Assembly (NCBI GenBank): GCA_963544615.1
Contig: CAUUGB010000003.1
Span: 1 to 46,330, forward strand
Length of the DNA stretch: 46,330 nucleotides
Source of the DNA: CAUUGB01 sp963544615
GTDB lineage: Bacteria; Patescibacteriota; Microgenomatia; UBA1400; PJMF01
Reading direction: 5' to 3'
The notes below the pieces were generated by a model. That model worked only from the letters and a program-made list of their open reading frames with translations. It was not told the origin of the DNA and made no database searches. This document shows, one piece after another, positions 32,364 through 40,293 of this stretch. Numbering within the stretch: position 1 is the first letter of the stretch; the number at the start of each line of letters is the position of its first letter. Position numbers and translations under genes: made by a program.

Positions 32364-32852
32364 ATGAAAGCTAACTTCCACCTTGATTTAGATAATGCTC
32401 GCTTTAGCGAGCAAAAAAAAGTCATGGCAAAAATTATTGCTTTAGGCAAACTGCCTTTTTTGCAAAAAAATATCACTCGTTTTCACCCCCACCCGATTGA
32501 ACGCGAGGGCAAATATTGGTATGTCACTAAAAACGCCTGGCCATACGCTCACACCAAACATCATTATTTAATCATTGCTCAAGAATATTGGACCAGTTTA
32601 GAACAAATTAAACCCCAAGCCATGAGTGAACTCATGCAGCATGTTTGTTATTTGCGTGCTAAATGTCATGCTCCAGGTGGAGCACTCGCCCTGCGCTTTG
32701 GCAACAGTAATTATTCTGGCGCTACCATTGATCACCTGCACTGGCAATTTATTGTCCCCGACATTCAAGCCAGTGACTATCAAAAAGTTCGCTTAAGTAT
32801 TGGTAAAGACAAAACCAAACTTCAAGCAGCAAGTCAAAATGAGCAGACATAA
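32364..32852 (+). CDS. HIT-superfamily protein with an HxHxQ motif
   Basis: The 162-residue protein has a histidine-triad-like fold: PYAHTKHHYLIIAQEYWTSLEQI in the first half and the active-site sequence DHLHWQFIVPD in the second. The motif is H-x-H-x-Q, where the third histidine of true HIT hydrolases is glutamine. That form is typical of the nucleotidyltransferase branch (GalT, Ap4A phosphorylase-like). GALALRFGNSNYSGATI resembles the phosphate-binding segment. A nucleotide transferase or phosphorylase activity is inferred; the substrate is unknown. It stands alone between thyA and a glycosyltransferase. Confidence 0.72.
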   Translation: MKANFHLDLDNARFSEQKKVMAKIIALGKLPFLQKNITRFHPHPIEREGKYWYVTKNAWPYAHTKHHYLIIAQEYWTSLEQIKPQAMSELMQHVCYLRAKCHAPGGALALRFGNSNYSGATIDHLHWQFIVPDIQASDYQKVRLSIGKDKTKLQAASQNEQT

Positions 32853-32947
32853 GTTTGCTTTTCATCACTAATAATTACTTAAAGTTGGGATAAATTTTAC
32901 CCAAAACACAATATTATTAGACCAAACGCTCCCCTTTTCTCAAGATG

Positions 32948-32953
32948 TATAAT
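32948..32953 (+). promoter_or_regulatory. -10 box deciding the start of the glycosyltransferase gene
   Basis: Perfect TATAAT, 6 nt before the ATG at 32960. The in-frame ATG at 32945 lies upstream of the box and would not be in the transcript. Confidence 0.6.
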
Positions 32954-32959
32954 AAGCTC

Positions 32960-34609
32960 ATGAGTAAAAAAAGCTATTGTATCGCAGCTGCCATCATTAC
33001 TCTTTTGGGTATAGGACTGCGTTTTACCGCTTTAAGTACTATTCCTACCGGAATCTACTGGGATGAAGCAGCAATTTTAGCTGACGCTAAAAAAGTTACA
33101 CAAACTGGCAGTGACTTGCATGGTCTCTCTCCCTGGCACCTCATCTACCCCTCATATGGCGATTACAAATTAGCACCTTACATTTGGTTGACCAGTGGTT
33201 TTGTGAGCATCATGGGGGTAAGTGTTTTATCTCTGCGCCTCCCTAGTGCGATTGCTGGAGTACTCACCATCATTATCGCTGGACGTTTAGCTTTACTGCT
33301 AAAAAAGCAGCAGGCGCAGTTATTTTCTTTAGCCACCATGTTGGTAGTGGCTATTTCCCCTTGGGGAATATTATTTTCTCGTGCTGGTTTTGAAGGCAAT
33401 GTGGCCGAGATGTTTTTATGCCTATCACTATTATTAGTGGTAGAAAGTCAAAAAAACCACCTTGCTGTTAAATGGCACTATTTATTTTTAACTCTAGCCA
33501 GCTTGAGTGCCGGGCTGGCTACCTGGACATATTTTTCAGTGCGTTTTGTTTTCCCTCTAGTACTACTAGCACTGAGTGGATATTTTTACCTCCAACAAAA
33601 AAATTACCGCCAATTACTCCTCACCTTAGTACTTGGATTTAGTTTTTTTACTGTGATGACGATTGCCATGACACAAGCGTCATTTTACCGTGAATACACC
33701 ACTTTACGTCTCTCTACCCCCTCTATCTTAAATGACGACCAAAATATTGCCGCGCAAGTTAATCAAGCGCGTCAATTAAGTGGCAATACCTTTTTTTCAC
33801 GACTAATTTTTAATCATAAAACTTTTATGACTGCCACCCTCATTCGCCACATTGCTGCTCATCTTAACCCCAATTATCTGTTTTTAAGTGGAGACGCTAA
33901 TCTGCGTCATTCAACTGGAGCACATGGTTTATTTTTACTGATTTTTATCTTTTTTTTACCCTGGGGAATAATTACCTTGTGGCAAAATCAGCGCTATTTA
34001 TTATGGTTTTTAGGCTGCTGGTGGTTGGTAGCTTTAATCCCAGCTAGTGTACCTTTAGAAGGAGTGCCCCACGCTTTGCGCACCCTAAACGCCCTGGCAC
34101 CGGCGAGCATGATTATCGCTGCCGGACTAACTGCCCTATTAACTCACCCACAGTTCAAAAACTTTATTTATGTGGGCATTTTTATCGGTGGGCTACTGGT
34201 AAATTTGGGCGAATTTTGCTGGTATTATTATCACCTTTATCCCACTTTAAGCGGGAGTTCTTGGCAAGAGGGTAATCAAGAGTTAGCGGCATTAGTCACC
34301 CAAAAAGCAGCCCTACATCCTCGGGTATATTTGGATAATTTAAGCAATGTTTTTTATTTATGGGTTTTTCTCCAAGACAGCGTTAATCTGCAAAACTTGC
34401 CCCCGAGTGAAAATTTTAATTTTAATAGTTATCAAAACATTTTTTTTAATCAATTGCCAAATAATGCCACAGCCATACCCAGTAATTCTTATCTACTAGG
34501 AGCTCAAGAACCATTAAGTAAACATTTACAAGAAAACCAACTAGATTATCGCCTTAGTGAACAAATTGAGTGCGGCAACGAACATTACCTGGGAGTGATT
34601 ATTAATTAA
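32960..34609 (+). CDS. Polytopic membrane glycosyltransferase (GT39/PMT-like)
   Basis: The 549-residue protein has about ten membrane helices followed by a soluble C-terminus, the layout of GT-C glycosyltransferases using lipid-linked sugars. The first external loop has the acidic pair in GIYWDEAAILADA, the usual catalytic position in this superfamily. LRLPSAIAGVLTIIIAGRLALLL and SPWGILFSRAGFEGN also fit the PMT/ArnT pattern. It would act at the outer face of the membrane on a protein or polymer acceptor; donor and acceptor are unknown. The tRNA-Ser gene follows 30 bp downstream. Confidence 0.8.
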   Translation: MSKKSYCIAAAIITLLGIGLRFTALSTIPTGIYWDEAAILADAKKVTQTGSDLHGLSPWHLIYPSYGDYKLAPYIWLTSGFVSIMGVSVLSLRLPSAIAGVLTIIIAGRLALLLKKQQAQLFSLATMLVVAISPWGILFSRAGFEGNVAEMFLCLSLLLVVESQKNHLAVKWHYLFLTLASLSAGLATWTYFSVRFVFPLVLLALSGYFYLQQKNYRQLLLTLVLGFSFFTVMTIAMTQASFYREYTTLRLSTPSILNDDQNIAAQVNQARQLSGNTFFSRLIFNHKTFMTATLIRHIAAHLNPNYLFLSGDANLRHSTGAHGLFLLIFIFFLPWGIITLWQNQRYLLWFLGCWWLVALIPASVPLEGVPHALRTLNALAPASMIIAAGLTALLTHPQFKNFIYVGIFIGGLLVNLGEFCWYYYHLYPTLSGSSWQEGNQELAALVTQKAALHPRVYLDNLSNVFYLWVFLQDSVNLQNLPPSENFNFNSYQNIFFNQLPNNATAIPSNSYLLGAQEPLSKHLQENQLDYRLSEQIECGNEHYLGVIIN

Positions 34610-34616
34610 ATTAGGT

Positions 34617-34622
34617 TATAAT
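34617..34622 (+). promoter_or_regulatory. tRNA-Ser -10 box
   Basis: Perfect TATAAT ending 17 nt before the mature tRNA 5' end, giving a leader of about 10 nt. Confidence 0.6.
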
Positions 34623-34639
34623 AACAAAACTCTATAAAG

Positions 34640-34728
34640 GGAGGCATCGCATAGTGGCCAATTGCAACAGGTTGCTAACCTGTACCGGGAAATCCGGTTC
34701 CTGGGTTCAAATCCCAGTGCCTCCGCCA
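34640..34728 (+). tRNA. tRNA-Ser (anticodon GCT)
   Basis: A class II tRNA with a long variable arm and encoded CCA. Acceptor GGAGGCA pairs with TGCCTCC and the discriminator is G. The anticodon stem ACAGG/CCTGT encloses TTGCTAA (anticodon GCT, reading AGC/AGT). The variable arm is ACCGGGAAATCCGGT. The T-arm is CTGGG-TTCAAAT-CCCAG. Confidence 0.97.
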
Positions 34729-34766
34729 ATACCCAAGCAAATAGCAAAATAATAAGTTTCCTCAGG

Positions 34767-35609
34767 TTATTTTTTGTGCGCAACTTGTATCATTTGCACC
34801 CCAAAGCTGCGTAAAATTTCCTCACCGTCTAAAAGTGAATAGCCTCGACAAAAATACACTGTCTTTATTCCTGCTGCAGCAATTAATTTAGCACATACTG
34901 GACAAGGAAAATCTGTGACTACCAAAGTTGCCCCCTGGGTTGGCAAACCCCGTTTAGCAGCTTGAGCAATCACCGCAGCCTCAGCATGAATGGCGCTAGT
35001 TAACTCAAAATGTTCTCCAGCATGAAACTGAGAGCGCACATCGCCCACTATGTTGGGAGTTTCATTTAAGGGTAAGTGTTGATTATAAGCAGTTAAAACT
35101 TCCCCGCTGGCCAATTGGAGAGCACAACCTACCTGTCGCCACCAATCACTGCTTTTTTCCCCTTCACTTAAAGCCTGTGTTAAGGCTTGACGAATATTTT
35201 CGGGGGGAATACTCATCTTGGTCGCATGTAAATTTTTTTTACTCAAAGCATTATTTTTTGTCCAACGCAAAAAGGTATTATCAATATGAATATTTTTTAC
35301 ATGAGGTAAATTTTTTGCCACCCAAGCACTCACTAATTCATCATTGGGAATTACCAGTAACTGGGTTTTCATTAAAGTGGCTAAGCTTTCTCTAGCTAAT
35401 GACACCTTCTCAAAGCGCGCTAAACCAACTAAAATCTTTAAACAAACTTTAGTGGGCAAAGCATGCAAATCCTTATGCACTGGGCCAAATTCAGCTAAAT
35501 CCTCTCTCTCAAGCAAATATAAATTCTCAATTTCACGCCACCTGGCAAAAAGATGAGCACAGCCTTGATGATAAACAGGTAAATATAAAAGCAAACCACT
35601 ATTTGCCAT
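34767..35609 (-). CDS. dCMP deaminase-like protein with a novel N-terminal domain
   Basis: The C-terminal half (about residues 135-280) is a zinc-dependent cytidine/deoxycytidylate deaminase: H208-A-E210 in IHAEAAVIAQAA and C236, C239 in FPCPVCAK. AYNQHLPLNETPNIVGD before it fits the dCMP deaminase type. Conversion of dCMP to dUMP would feed the thymidylate synthase at 31415. The first 130 residues (LLLYLPVYHQGCAHLFARW, then LLEREDLAEFGPVHKDLHALP) match nothing I recognise. The start at 35609 overlaps the upstream stop by 11 nt, so translation is probably coupled; a longer frame would overlap that gene by 104 nt and is rejected. It is the last gene of the topA-nucleotidyltransferase-deaminase unit. 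Confidence 0.82.
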   Translation of the reverse strand: MANSGLLLYLPVYHQGCAHLFARWREIENLYLLEREDLAEFGPVHKDLHALPTKVCLKILVGLARFEKVSLARESLATLMKTQLLVIPNDELVSAWVAKNLPHVKNIHIDNTFLRWTKNNALSKKNLHATKMSIPPENIRQALTQALSEGEKSSDWWRQVGCALQLASGEVLTAYNQHLPLNETPNIVGDVRSQFHAGEHFELTSAIHAEAAVIAQAAKRGLPTQGATLVVTDFPCPVCAKLIAAAGIKTVYFCRGYSLLDGEEILRSFGVQMIQVAHKK

Positions 35610-36096
35610 GGTTTTTTTCTTTGGCCAAACACATTTGCACCCGACGAATTTTAGCACTGGTAGAAGTGAGAGCTTTACGTGAGAGCACTTCCACTCGCCC
35701 ACAAAACTGGCTTAATTGCTCCAGCTGCGCTGGTGTGTAGGCTTCCTCAGTCACTATCAGCACATCTGGGCGTACCAACTTAATCAGTGACCATTTCTCC
35801 GCTTGAAGTGGCTTAATCACCACGTGGTCGACACTAGAAAAATAAGTCAACATTTCCACCCGCTCTTCCTCGGGGACAATGGGACGACCCACCCCCTTTC
35901 TTTGCCTCACTTTCTCATCACTATCAACTCCCACAATTAACACATCACCTCTTTTTTTTGCGTCTTGTAAATAGCGTCCGTGCCCCACATGCACCATATC
36001 ATAAGTACCTTGAGTGAGCACAATGGTCTGCTCTAAATCTCGATGAGCTTTAACCACCTTAGTTAATTGTTGATAAGTTAAAATTTTTTTCGACAC
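35599..36096 (-). CDS. Cytidylyltransferase-family nucleotidyltransferase (RfaE2/TagD-like)
   Basis: The 165-residue protein has the HxGH-type nucleotidyltransferase fold: TQGTYDMVHVGHGRYLQDAKKRGDVLIVGVDSDEKVRQRKG (here described as one region, residues 28-68), then GRPIVPEEERVEMLTYFSSVDHVVI, and a late STSAKIRR corresponding to the ISSTxIR motif. It most resembles the nucleotidyltransferase half of ADP-heptose synthase and glycerol-3-phosphate cytidylyltransferase. It should join a sugar or polyol phosphate to AMP or CMP for envelope synthesis; the substrate is not certain. The start is a GTG 17 nt after topA; no better ATG exists. Confidence 0.8.
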   Translation of the reverse strand: MSKKILTYQQLTKVVKAHRDLEQTIVLTQGTYDMVHVGHGRYLQDAKKRGDVLIVGVDSDEKVRQRKGVGRPIVPEEERVEMLTYFSSVDHVVIKPLQAEKWSLIKLVRPDVLIVTEEAYTPAQLEQLSQFCGRVEVLSRKALTSTSAKIRRVQMCLAKEKNHGK

Positions 36097-36113
36097 CAGA
36101 AACTTTACCCAAA

Positions 36114-38339
36114 TTACTTTTTGCTTTTAGTAGCAGTTTTTACTGCGGTTTTTTTAGTGGCTTTCTTTGCCGGCAAACGAGACTTTTTGCCAGCAGCTTG
36201 AGTAGCGCCACTAGCTTTAATGGCGCGTTGCTTTTCTCGCAAAGCTTTGCGTTCTAATCTGGCTGCCTGCATTTTTTGCCACTGACTCTGACTAATTTTA
36301 TCACCTGGATTAGGTTTACTCCAACTGGCCCAGTCACACTCAGGATAGCGAGAGCAGCCATAAAAATTTTTTCCCCAACGACTAGGTTTAATTACCACTT
36401 CTCCCTCACTACACAACGGACAAGCAACCCCTTCTAGCTTCTGCTGCATATTTTGGGTATATTTGCAATCAGGAAAACGAGAACAACTTTTGAATTTGCC
36501 GTATTTACCCTGACGAATTACTACCAAACCACCCTCACTCTCGCCGCACAAAGGGCAGCTTTCACCAGTTTCTTCTACCGGAATTTTTGCCCGGGCGGCT
36601 TGCTCTACCTTGGCTAAATTTTTGCTAAAAGGCTCGTAAAAACTACTTAAAACACTTGTCCATTCCTTTTGTCCTCGGGCAATTTCGTCTAATTGTTCTT
36701 CCATAAAAGCAGTAAAATTGTATTCCATAAACTGACTCATATTAGCCAATAGAAAATCTGCTACCGTCTCTCCCACACTGGTAGCAAAAAACTTTTTTTG
36801 TTGCTTTTCTACATAACCGCGCGATAAAATTACCGAAATAATCGCTGCGTAAGTTGAAGGTCTGCCGATACCTAACTCTTCTAATTTTTTAATAATAGAA
36901 GCATCATTATAACGAGCTGGTGGTTGAGTAAATTTTTGGGTGGCAATTTCTTTGGTTAAATAAAGAGTTTGTCCCATTTGCAATGGGGGTAAAATTCTAT
37001 CATCACTTTTGACAAAAAGCTTTGTCCAACCAGCAAATTTTTTAATACTCCCAGTAGTCTTAAACTCATAACTATGTTGGGCGCTTTTACCGGTAATAAT
37101 TAGGGTAGTCTGGTCATAAACGGCTGCAGCCATTTGGCTCGCCACAAACCGTCGCCAAATTAAATCATAAAGCTTGGCATGCTGATGACTAAAGCGACCT
37201 TTAAGAGGCAAATCTTTAACTAGCACATCTGTAACTCTAATCGCTTCGTGAGCTTCTTGGGCATTTTTAGATTTTTTACTAAAAACGCGGGGTTTTTCTG
37301 GCAAATATGGCTCTCCAAAATTATCTTTAATATAGGAGCGAGCTGCTTGCACTGCTTTGGTAGATAAATTAAAAGAATCTGTCCGGTGATAGGTAATAAA
37401 ACCCTCTTCATAAAGTTGTTGAGCTAAAGTCATGGTTTGTTTACTAGAAAAACCCAACTTATTAGCGGCAGCTTGCTGCATGGTAGAGGTGGTAAAAGGA
37501 GGATAACTTAAAGTTTGGCGCTGCTTTTTATTAAGTTGACTCACTTGATAAACAGCTTGGTGACAATCTTTAATCAATGGCTCCACCTCAGCTTTACTTT
37601 TAGCAAACTTACTTTGATCTATTTTAATTAAATCAGCATATAAAAAATTTTCCCCTAAATTATTGTCTTTAACTAACTGCTCCCAAGTGGTGTTAGCTGG
37701 TAATGGCTTGGTGACGGCATTTAAGGAAAACACTGCGCCAAATTCCCAATATTCTTCACTCACAAAAGCGCGGATTTCTTTTTCTCGCTCTACAATTAAG
37801 CGGAGTGCCACCGATTGCACTCTCCCAGCAGAAAGACCACGACGCACTTTCTTCCACAAAATTGGCGAAACTTGATAACCAACAATTCTATCTAATAAGC
37901 GGCGTGCCTGTTGAGCATGAACTAAATCTAAATTAACTTTGCCAGGATGATTAATGGCCTCCAAAACTGCTTGTTTGGTAATCTCGTGAAAAGTAGCCCG
38001 CTGAAACTTACCATTTTTATCCAATCTTTTGCCATCTAACTTATTATCAGTTAACACATCTTGCAAATGCCAAGCGATGGCCTCACCTTCTCTATCAGGG
38101 TCAGAAGCTAAAATTACCGCTTTAGCAGTTTTAGCTAATTTTTGCAGCTTAGCCACTACCAATTTCTTGTCTGGCATAATTTCATATTTAGGCTGAAAAT
38201 TATTAGCAAAATCAATATTTAAACCCGATTTGGGTAAATCCACAATATGTCCCACGCTTGATTCCACCCGATAATCTTTACCCAAAAAACCACTCAACTT
38301 ACGCGCTTTAGTTGGCGATTCCACAATCACAAGATACAT
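36114..38339 (-). CDS. topA: DNA topoisomerase I
   Basis: A type IA topoisomerase that relaxes negative supercoils, opposing the gyrase encoded at 5-10 kb. The TOPRIM domain opens with YLVIVESPTKARKLSGFLG and has ASDPDREGEAIAWHL. The catalytic tyrosine is Y317 in GFITYHRTDS. QARRLLDRIVGYQVSP and GLSAGRVQSVALRLIVEREKEI are also clear. Two C4 zinc ribbons follow (CPLCGESEG...CSRFPDC and CPLCSEGE...CSRYPEC), and a Lys/Ala-rich tail. It has 741 residues. The start at 38339 is fixed by TATAAT 6 nt upstream; a longer frame would begin inside dprA. It heads an operon with the nucleotidyltransferase and deaminase. Confidence 0.96.
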   Translation of the reverse strand: MYLVIVESPTKARKLSGFLGKDYRVESSVGHIVDLPKSGLNIDFANNFQPKYEIMPDKKLVVAKLQKLAKTAKAVILASDPDREGEAIAWHLQDVLTDNKLDGKRLDKNGKFQRATFHEITKQAVLEAINHPGKVNLDLVHAQQARRLLDRIVGYQVSPILWKKVRRGLSAGRVQSVALRLIVEREKEIRAFVSEEYWEFGAVFSLNAVTKPLPANTTWEQLVKDNNLGENFLYADLIKIDQSKFAKSKAEVEPLIKDCHQAVYQVSQLNKKQRQTLSYPPFTTSTMQQAAANKLGFSSKQTMTLAQQLYEEGFITYHRTDSFNLSTKAVQAARSYIKDNFGEPYLPEKPRVFSKKSKNAQEAHEAIRVTDVLVKDLPLKGRFSHQHAKLYDLIWRRFVASQMAAAVYDQTTLIITGKSAQHSYEFKTTGSIKKFAGWTKLFVKSDDRILPPLQMGQTLYLTKEIATQKFTQPPARYNDASIIKKLEELGIGRPSTYAAIISVILSRGYVEKQQKKFFATSVGETVADFLLANMSQFMEYNFTAFMEEQLDEIARGQKEWTSVLSSFYEPFSKNLAKVEQAARAKIPVEETGESCPLCGESEGGLVVIRQGKYGKFKSCSRFPDCKYTQNMQQKLEGVACPLCSEGEVVIKPSRWGKNFYGCSRYPECDWASWSKPNPGDKISQSQWQKMQAARLERKALREKQRAIKASGATQAAGKKSRLPAKKATKKTAVKTATKSKK

Positions 38340-38345
38340 AAAGTG

Positions 38346-38351
38346 ATTATA
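38346..38351 (-). promoter_or_regulatory. topA -10 box overlapping the dprA stop codon
   Basis: TATAAT on the minus strand (38351-38346), 6 nt before the topA ATG. Its TAA is the stop codon of dprA, so promoter and stop share bases. Confidence 0.7.
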
Positions 38352-39483
38352 ACACAAGGGAAAATTCTCCAGTGTCACGCCGCTGCACCATGCCCTCAAG
38401 TTCTAAAAGACTTAAATGATTCTGGACTTTACTTGGTGTAACTGCCAAAGCCACTGACAATTCATCAATGTTTAATGCCTGCTGTTGCAAAGCTTGGCAA
38501 ATACGCTGCCCTAGGGCACTAACAGCTGTAACAGGCGTCACTTGGCTGCTGGTATTAAGCCATAACTGCTTTTTTTGCTCTAAAGTTAACAAGGAAGAAT
38601 TTTGCAACAGCTGCTGAATTTCTTGACTGCTGGTAACCGGATAAGCCCCCTTTTGAATTAACTGATTAGTCCCCACACTTAAAGGCTGATTGATAGCACC
38701 AGGAACAGCTAAAACGTCCCGACCATAATCAAGGGCACAATTGGCAGTAATCAAACTGCCAGATTTTACTGCTGCTTGTATCACTAAAGTAGCCACACTC
38801 ATTCCTGCCACCAAACGATTACGTCTCACAAAACGCCAACCCCGAGGCATCACTCCAGGAGCATATTCACTCACTATCACCCCACCAGCATTAATAATTT
38901 GCTGCCGCCAGCTTTTAACCGCTGCTGGCCAGGCGTAGTCAATACCGTAGCCTAAAACAGCGATGCTAGCTAATCCCTGTGACAAAGCACGCTCATGCGC
39001 CATTAAATCTACTCCCACCATTAAACCAGAAACTACGCTCACTCCTTTGAGCCTGTTATCAAGCAAGCAACGTAAACAAAAATTACTATAATCACCTGCT
39101 TTTCTAGAGCCAACTACTGCCAAACAGGGCTGCTGCCACACCCTGGCATTACCAATAACAAAAAGTGCCACAGGGGCGTCCGGAATAGCAGCCAATAGCG
39201 GCGGATATTGACTGTCGCTATAAAGCACTATCCTAGCACCGCAATTGAGCAGTTGCTGTTTAAACAGCGCCATGGCTTGACTATCACGAAGTTGAACAAT
39301 GGTTTGAATTTGCTTGGTATCCGTTAAATATCGACTCGGCTTTTGCCACAAATCTTCTCCTGCCGACTTTTGCCTTTTAAGACCAAACCACAAGAGCCGC
39401 AGTTGTTTGGTAGAAAAAACACCCTCCTGAGCACTCAGCAATCCCCAAATTAAGTTTTCTTTACAAAGACCACTGCTAACCAT
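38347..39483 (-). CDS. dprA: DNA-processing protein DprA
   Basis: DprA binds incoming single-stranded DNA during natural transformation and loads RecA. The Rossmann-like core is clear: CLAVVGSRKAG, VVSGLMVGVDLMAHERALSQG (usual SGLARGID), FVRRNRLVAGMS (usual FPxRNRxIAGLS, Pro to Val here) and SGSLITANCALDYGRDVLAVPG. A C-terminal winged helix (LNIDELSVALAVTPSKVQNHLSLLELEGMVQRR) completes the DprA layout. It has 378 residues. The start at 39483 is set by TATAAT 7 nt upstream; an earlier in-frame ATG lies upstream of that box. It fits a DNA-uptake lifestyle. Confidence 0.94.
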   Translation of the reverse strand: MVSSGLCKENLIWGLLSAQEGVFSTKQLRLLWFGLKRQKSAGEDLWQKPSRYLTDTKQIQTIVQLRDSQAMALFKQQLLNCGARIVLYSDSQYPPLLAAIPDAPVALFVIGNARVWQQPCLAVVGSRKAGDYSNFCLRCLLDNRLKGVSVVSGLMVGVDLMAHERALSQGLASIAVLGYGIDYAWPAAVKSWRQQIINAGGVIVSEYAPGVMPRGWRFVRRNRLVAGMSVATLVIQAAVKSGSLITANCALDYGRDVLAVPGAINQPLSVGTNQLIQKGAYPVTSSQEIQQLLQNSSLLTLEQKKQLWLNTSSQVTPVTAVSALGQRICQALQQQALNIDELSVALAVTPSKVQNHLSLLELEGMVQRRDTGEFSLVL

Positions 39484-39490
39484 AGTCAGC

Positions 39491-39496
39491 ATTATA
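39491..39496 (-). promoter_or_regulatory. dprA -10 box
   Basis: Perfect TATAAT on the minus strand, 7 nt before the ATG at 39483. Confidence 0.65.
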
Positions 39497-39523
39497 ACCC
39501 AAACTGGCAAGCTCTACAGCAAA

Positions 39524-39985
39524 CTAGAGCGTATCTGCTTCATAAAGACGCACAATCGCGTCATAGTAAAGACCACTAGCAATGGCAATTTTAGCTTCAT
39601 TAATTTTAGCTAAATTAGCTGGTTTATCAGCGTAAAACTTTTCCATGCCACTAATGCGCTCTTGGAGCAAATCCTCTTTTAACTTGAGCGCTTTCTCCAT
39701 CATAATTTCTTCTAAATCGGGAATTTTAGCCTCCAAATATTTAACAATTTCTTGCTGTTTAGTTAATTGATCGGTATTCTCTCGAGTCACAATTTCCTCC
39801 AAAGGATGCATTTCTTCTTCGGTCAATAACAATTCCACATCATTATCTAAAAAATCATCCCAAACAACTTTTTGTAGTTCATCTAAAAACTTCTCTCGCT
39901 CTTGCATGGTGCCTTCGGTATCACCAACTAAATCAAAAATACTTTGATCCTCTAATGCTTGAGAAATTTGTTGTTTTGCTGACAT
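39524..39985 (-). CDS. Acidic, helical protein of unknown function
   Basis: A 153-residue, Glu/Asp/Lys-rich protein without membrane segments or cysteines, likely all-helical (FLDELQKVVWDDFLDNDVELLLTEEEM region, then a long amphipathic segment EEIMMEKALKLKEDLLQERISGMEKFY). I do not recognise the family. The start at 39985 is chosen because of a full promoter 20-50 nt upstream and an AGGA site 11 nt upstream; an in-frame frame reaching 40090 would run through that promoter. It lies 40 bp upstream of dprA. Confidence 0.7.
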   Translation of the reverse strand: MSAKQQISQALEDQSIFDLVGDTEGTMQEREKFLDELQKVVWDDFLDNDVELLLTEEEMHPLEEIVTRENTDQLTKQQEIVKYLEAKIPDLEEIMMEKALKLKEDLLQERISGMEKFYADKPANLAKINEAKIAIASGLYYDAIVRLYEADTL

Positions 39986-40003
39986 ATGTTTTTTATTCCT
40001 GTT

Positions 40004-40034
40004 CATTTTAGATGACTTTAACTTTAATGTCAAT
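40004..40034 (-). promoter_or_regulatory. Full promoter of the acidic protein gene
   Basis: On the minus strand: TTGACA, a 17 nt spacer (TTAAAGTTAAAGTCATC) and TAAAAT, then 19 nt to the ATG with AGGA between. One of the few clear two-box promoters with a leader here. Coordinates are approximate to 1-2 nt. Confidence 0.65.
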
Positions 40035-40108
40035 AATTTTATTAACCTCACTACATTGCGGCAAATATTTTTCCCAATATTTTGTAGCACTCAGATAATT
40101 TCATCCTC

Positions 40109-40183
40109 AACATAGTCTAAAAGTATTAACTCCCCCCCTGCCTCTCAACCGAGAGGTTAATAGTCCGAAATGTGTTTGAGGTT
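40109..40183. repeat. Two-copy structured intergenic element, copy B
   Basis: Matches 4476-4557. The outer stem ATTAA (40125-40129) with TTAAT (40157-40161) is kept. The inner stem is CCTCTC-AACC-GAGAGG (40141-40156), different in sequence and position from copy A but again a perfect hairpin. The TCCGAAATGTGTTTGAGGTT flank (40164-40183) is identical to that of copy A. Not transcribed with either flanking gene if the promoters assigned here are right. Confidence 0.75.
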
Positions 40184-40281
40184 GGTCACCAATGCACTCG
40201 CTGGTTATCAAGCTAGTCACGCGGTAGTCATCTCCTCATTCATTCATTCTGATTTTTAGTCATCAGTAAAAGTGGTTAAGG

Positions 40282-40287
40282 TATAAT
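40282..40287 (+). promoter_or_regulatory. -10 box of the O-antigen-ligase-like gene
   Basis: Perfect TATAAT, 6 nt before the ATG at 40294. TAAAAGTGGT, the word repeated upstream of gyrB, lies just before it (40268-40277). Confidence 0.65.
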
Positions 40288-40293
40288 ACCCAT

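Larger units (their letters stand above)
39986..40293. other. 308 bp divergent intergenic region
   Basis: Holds the promoter of the acidic protein gene, the second copy of the structured element (40109-40183) and the -10 box of the O-antigen-ligase-like gene. Nothing coding is seen. Confidence 0.7.
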
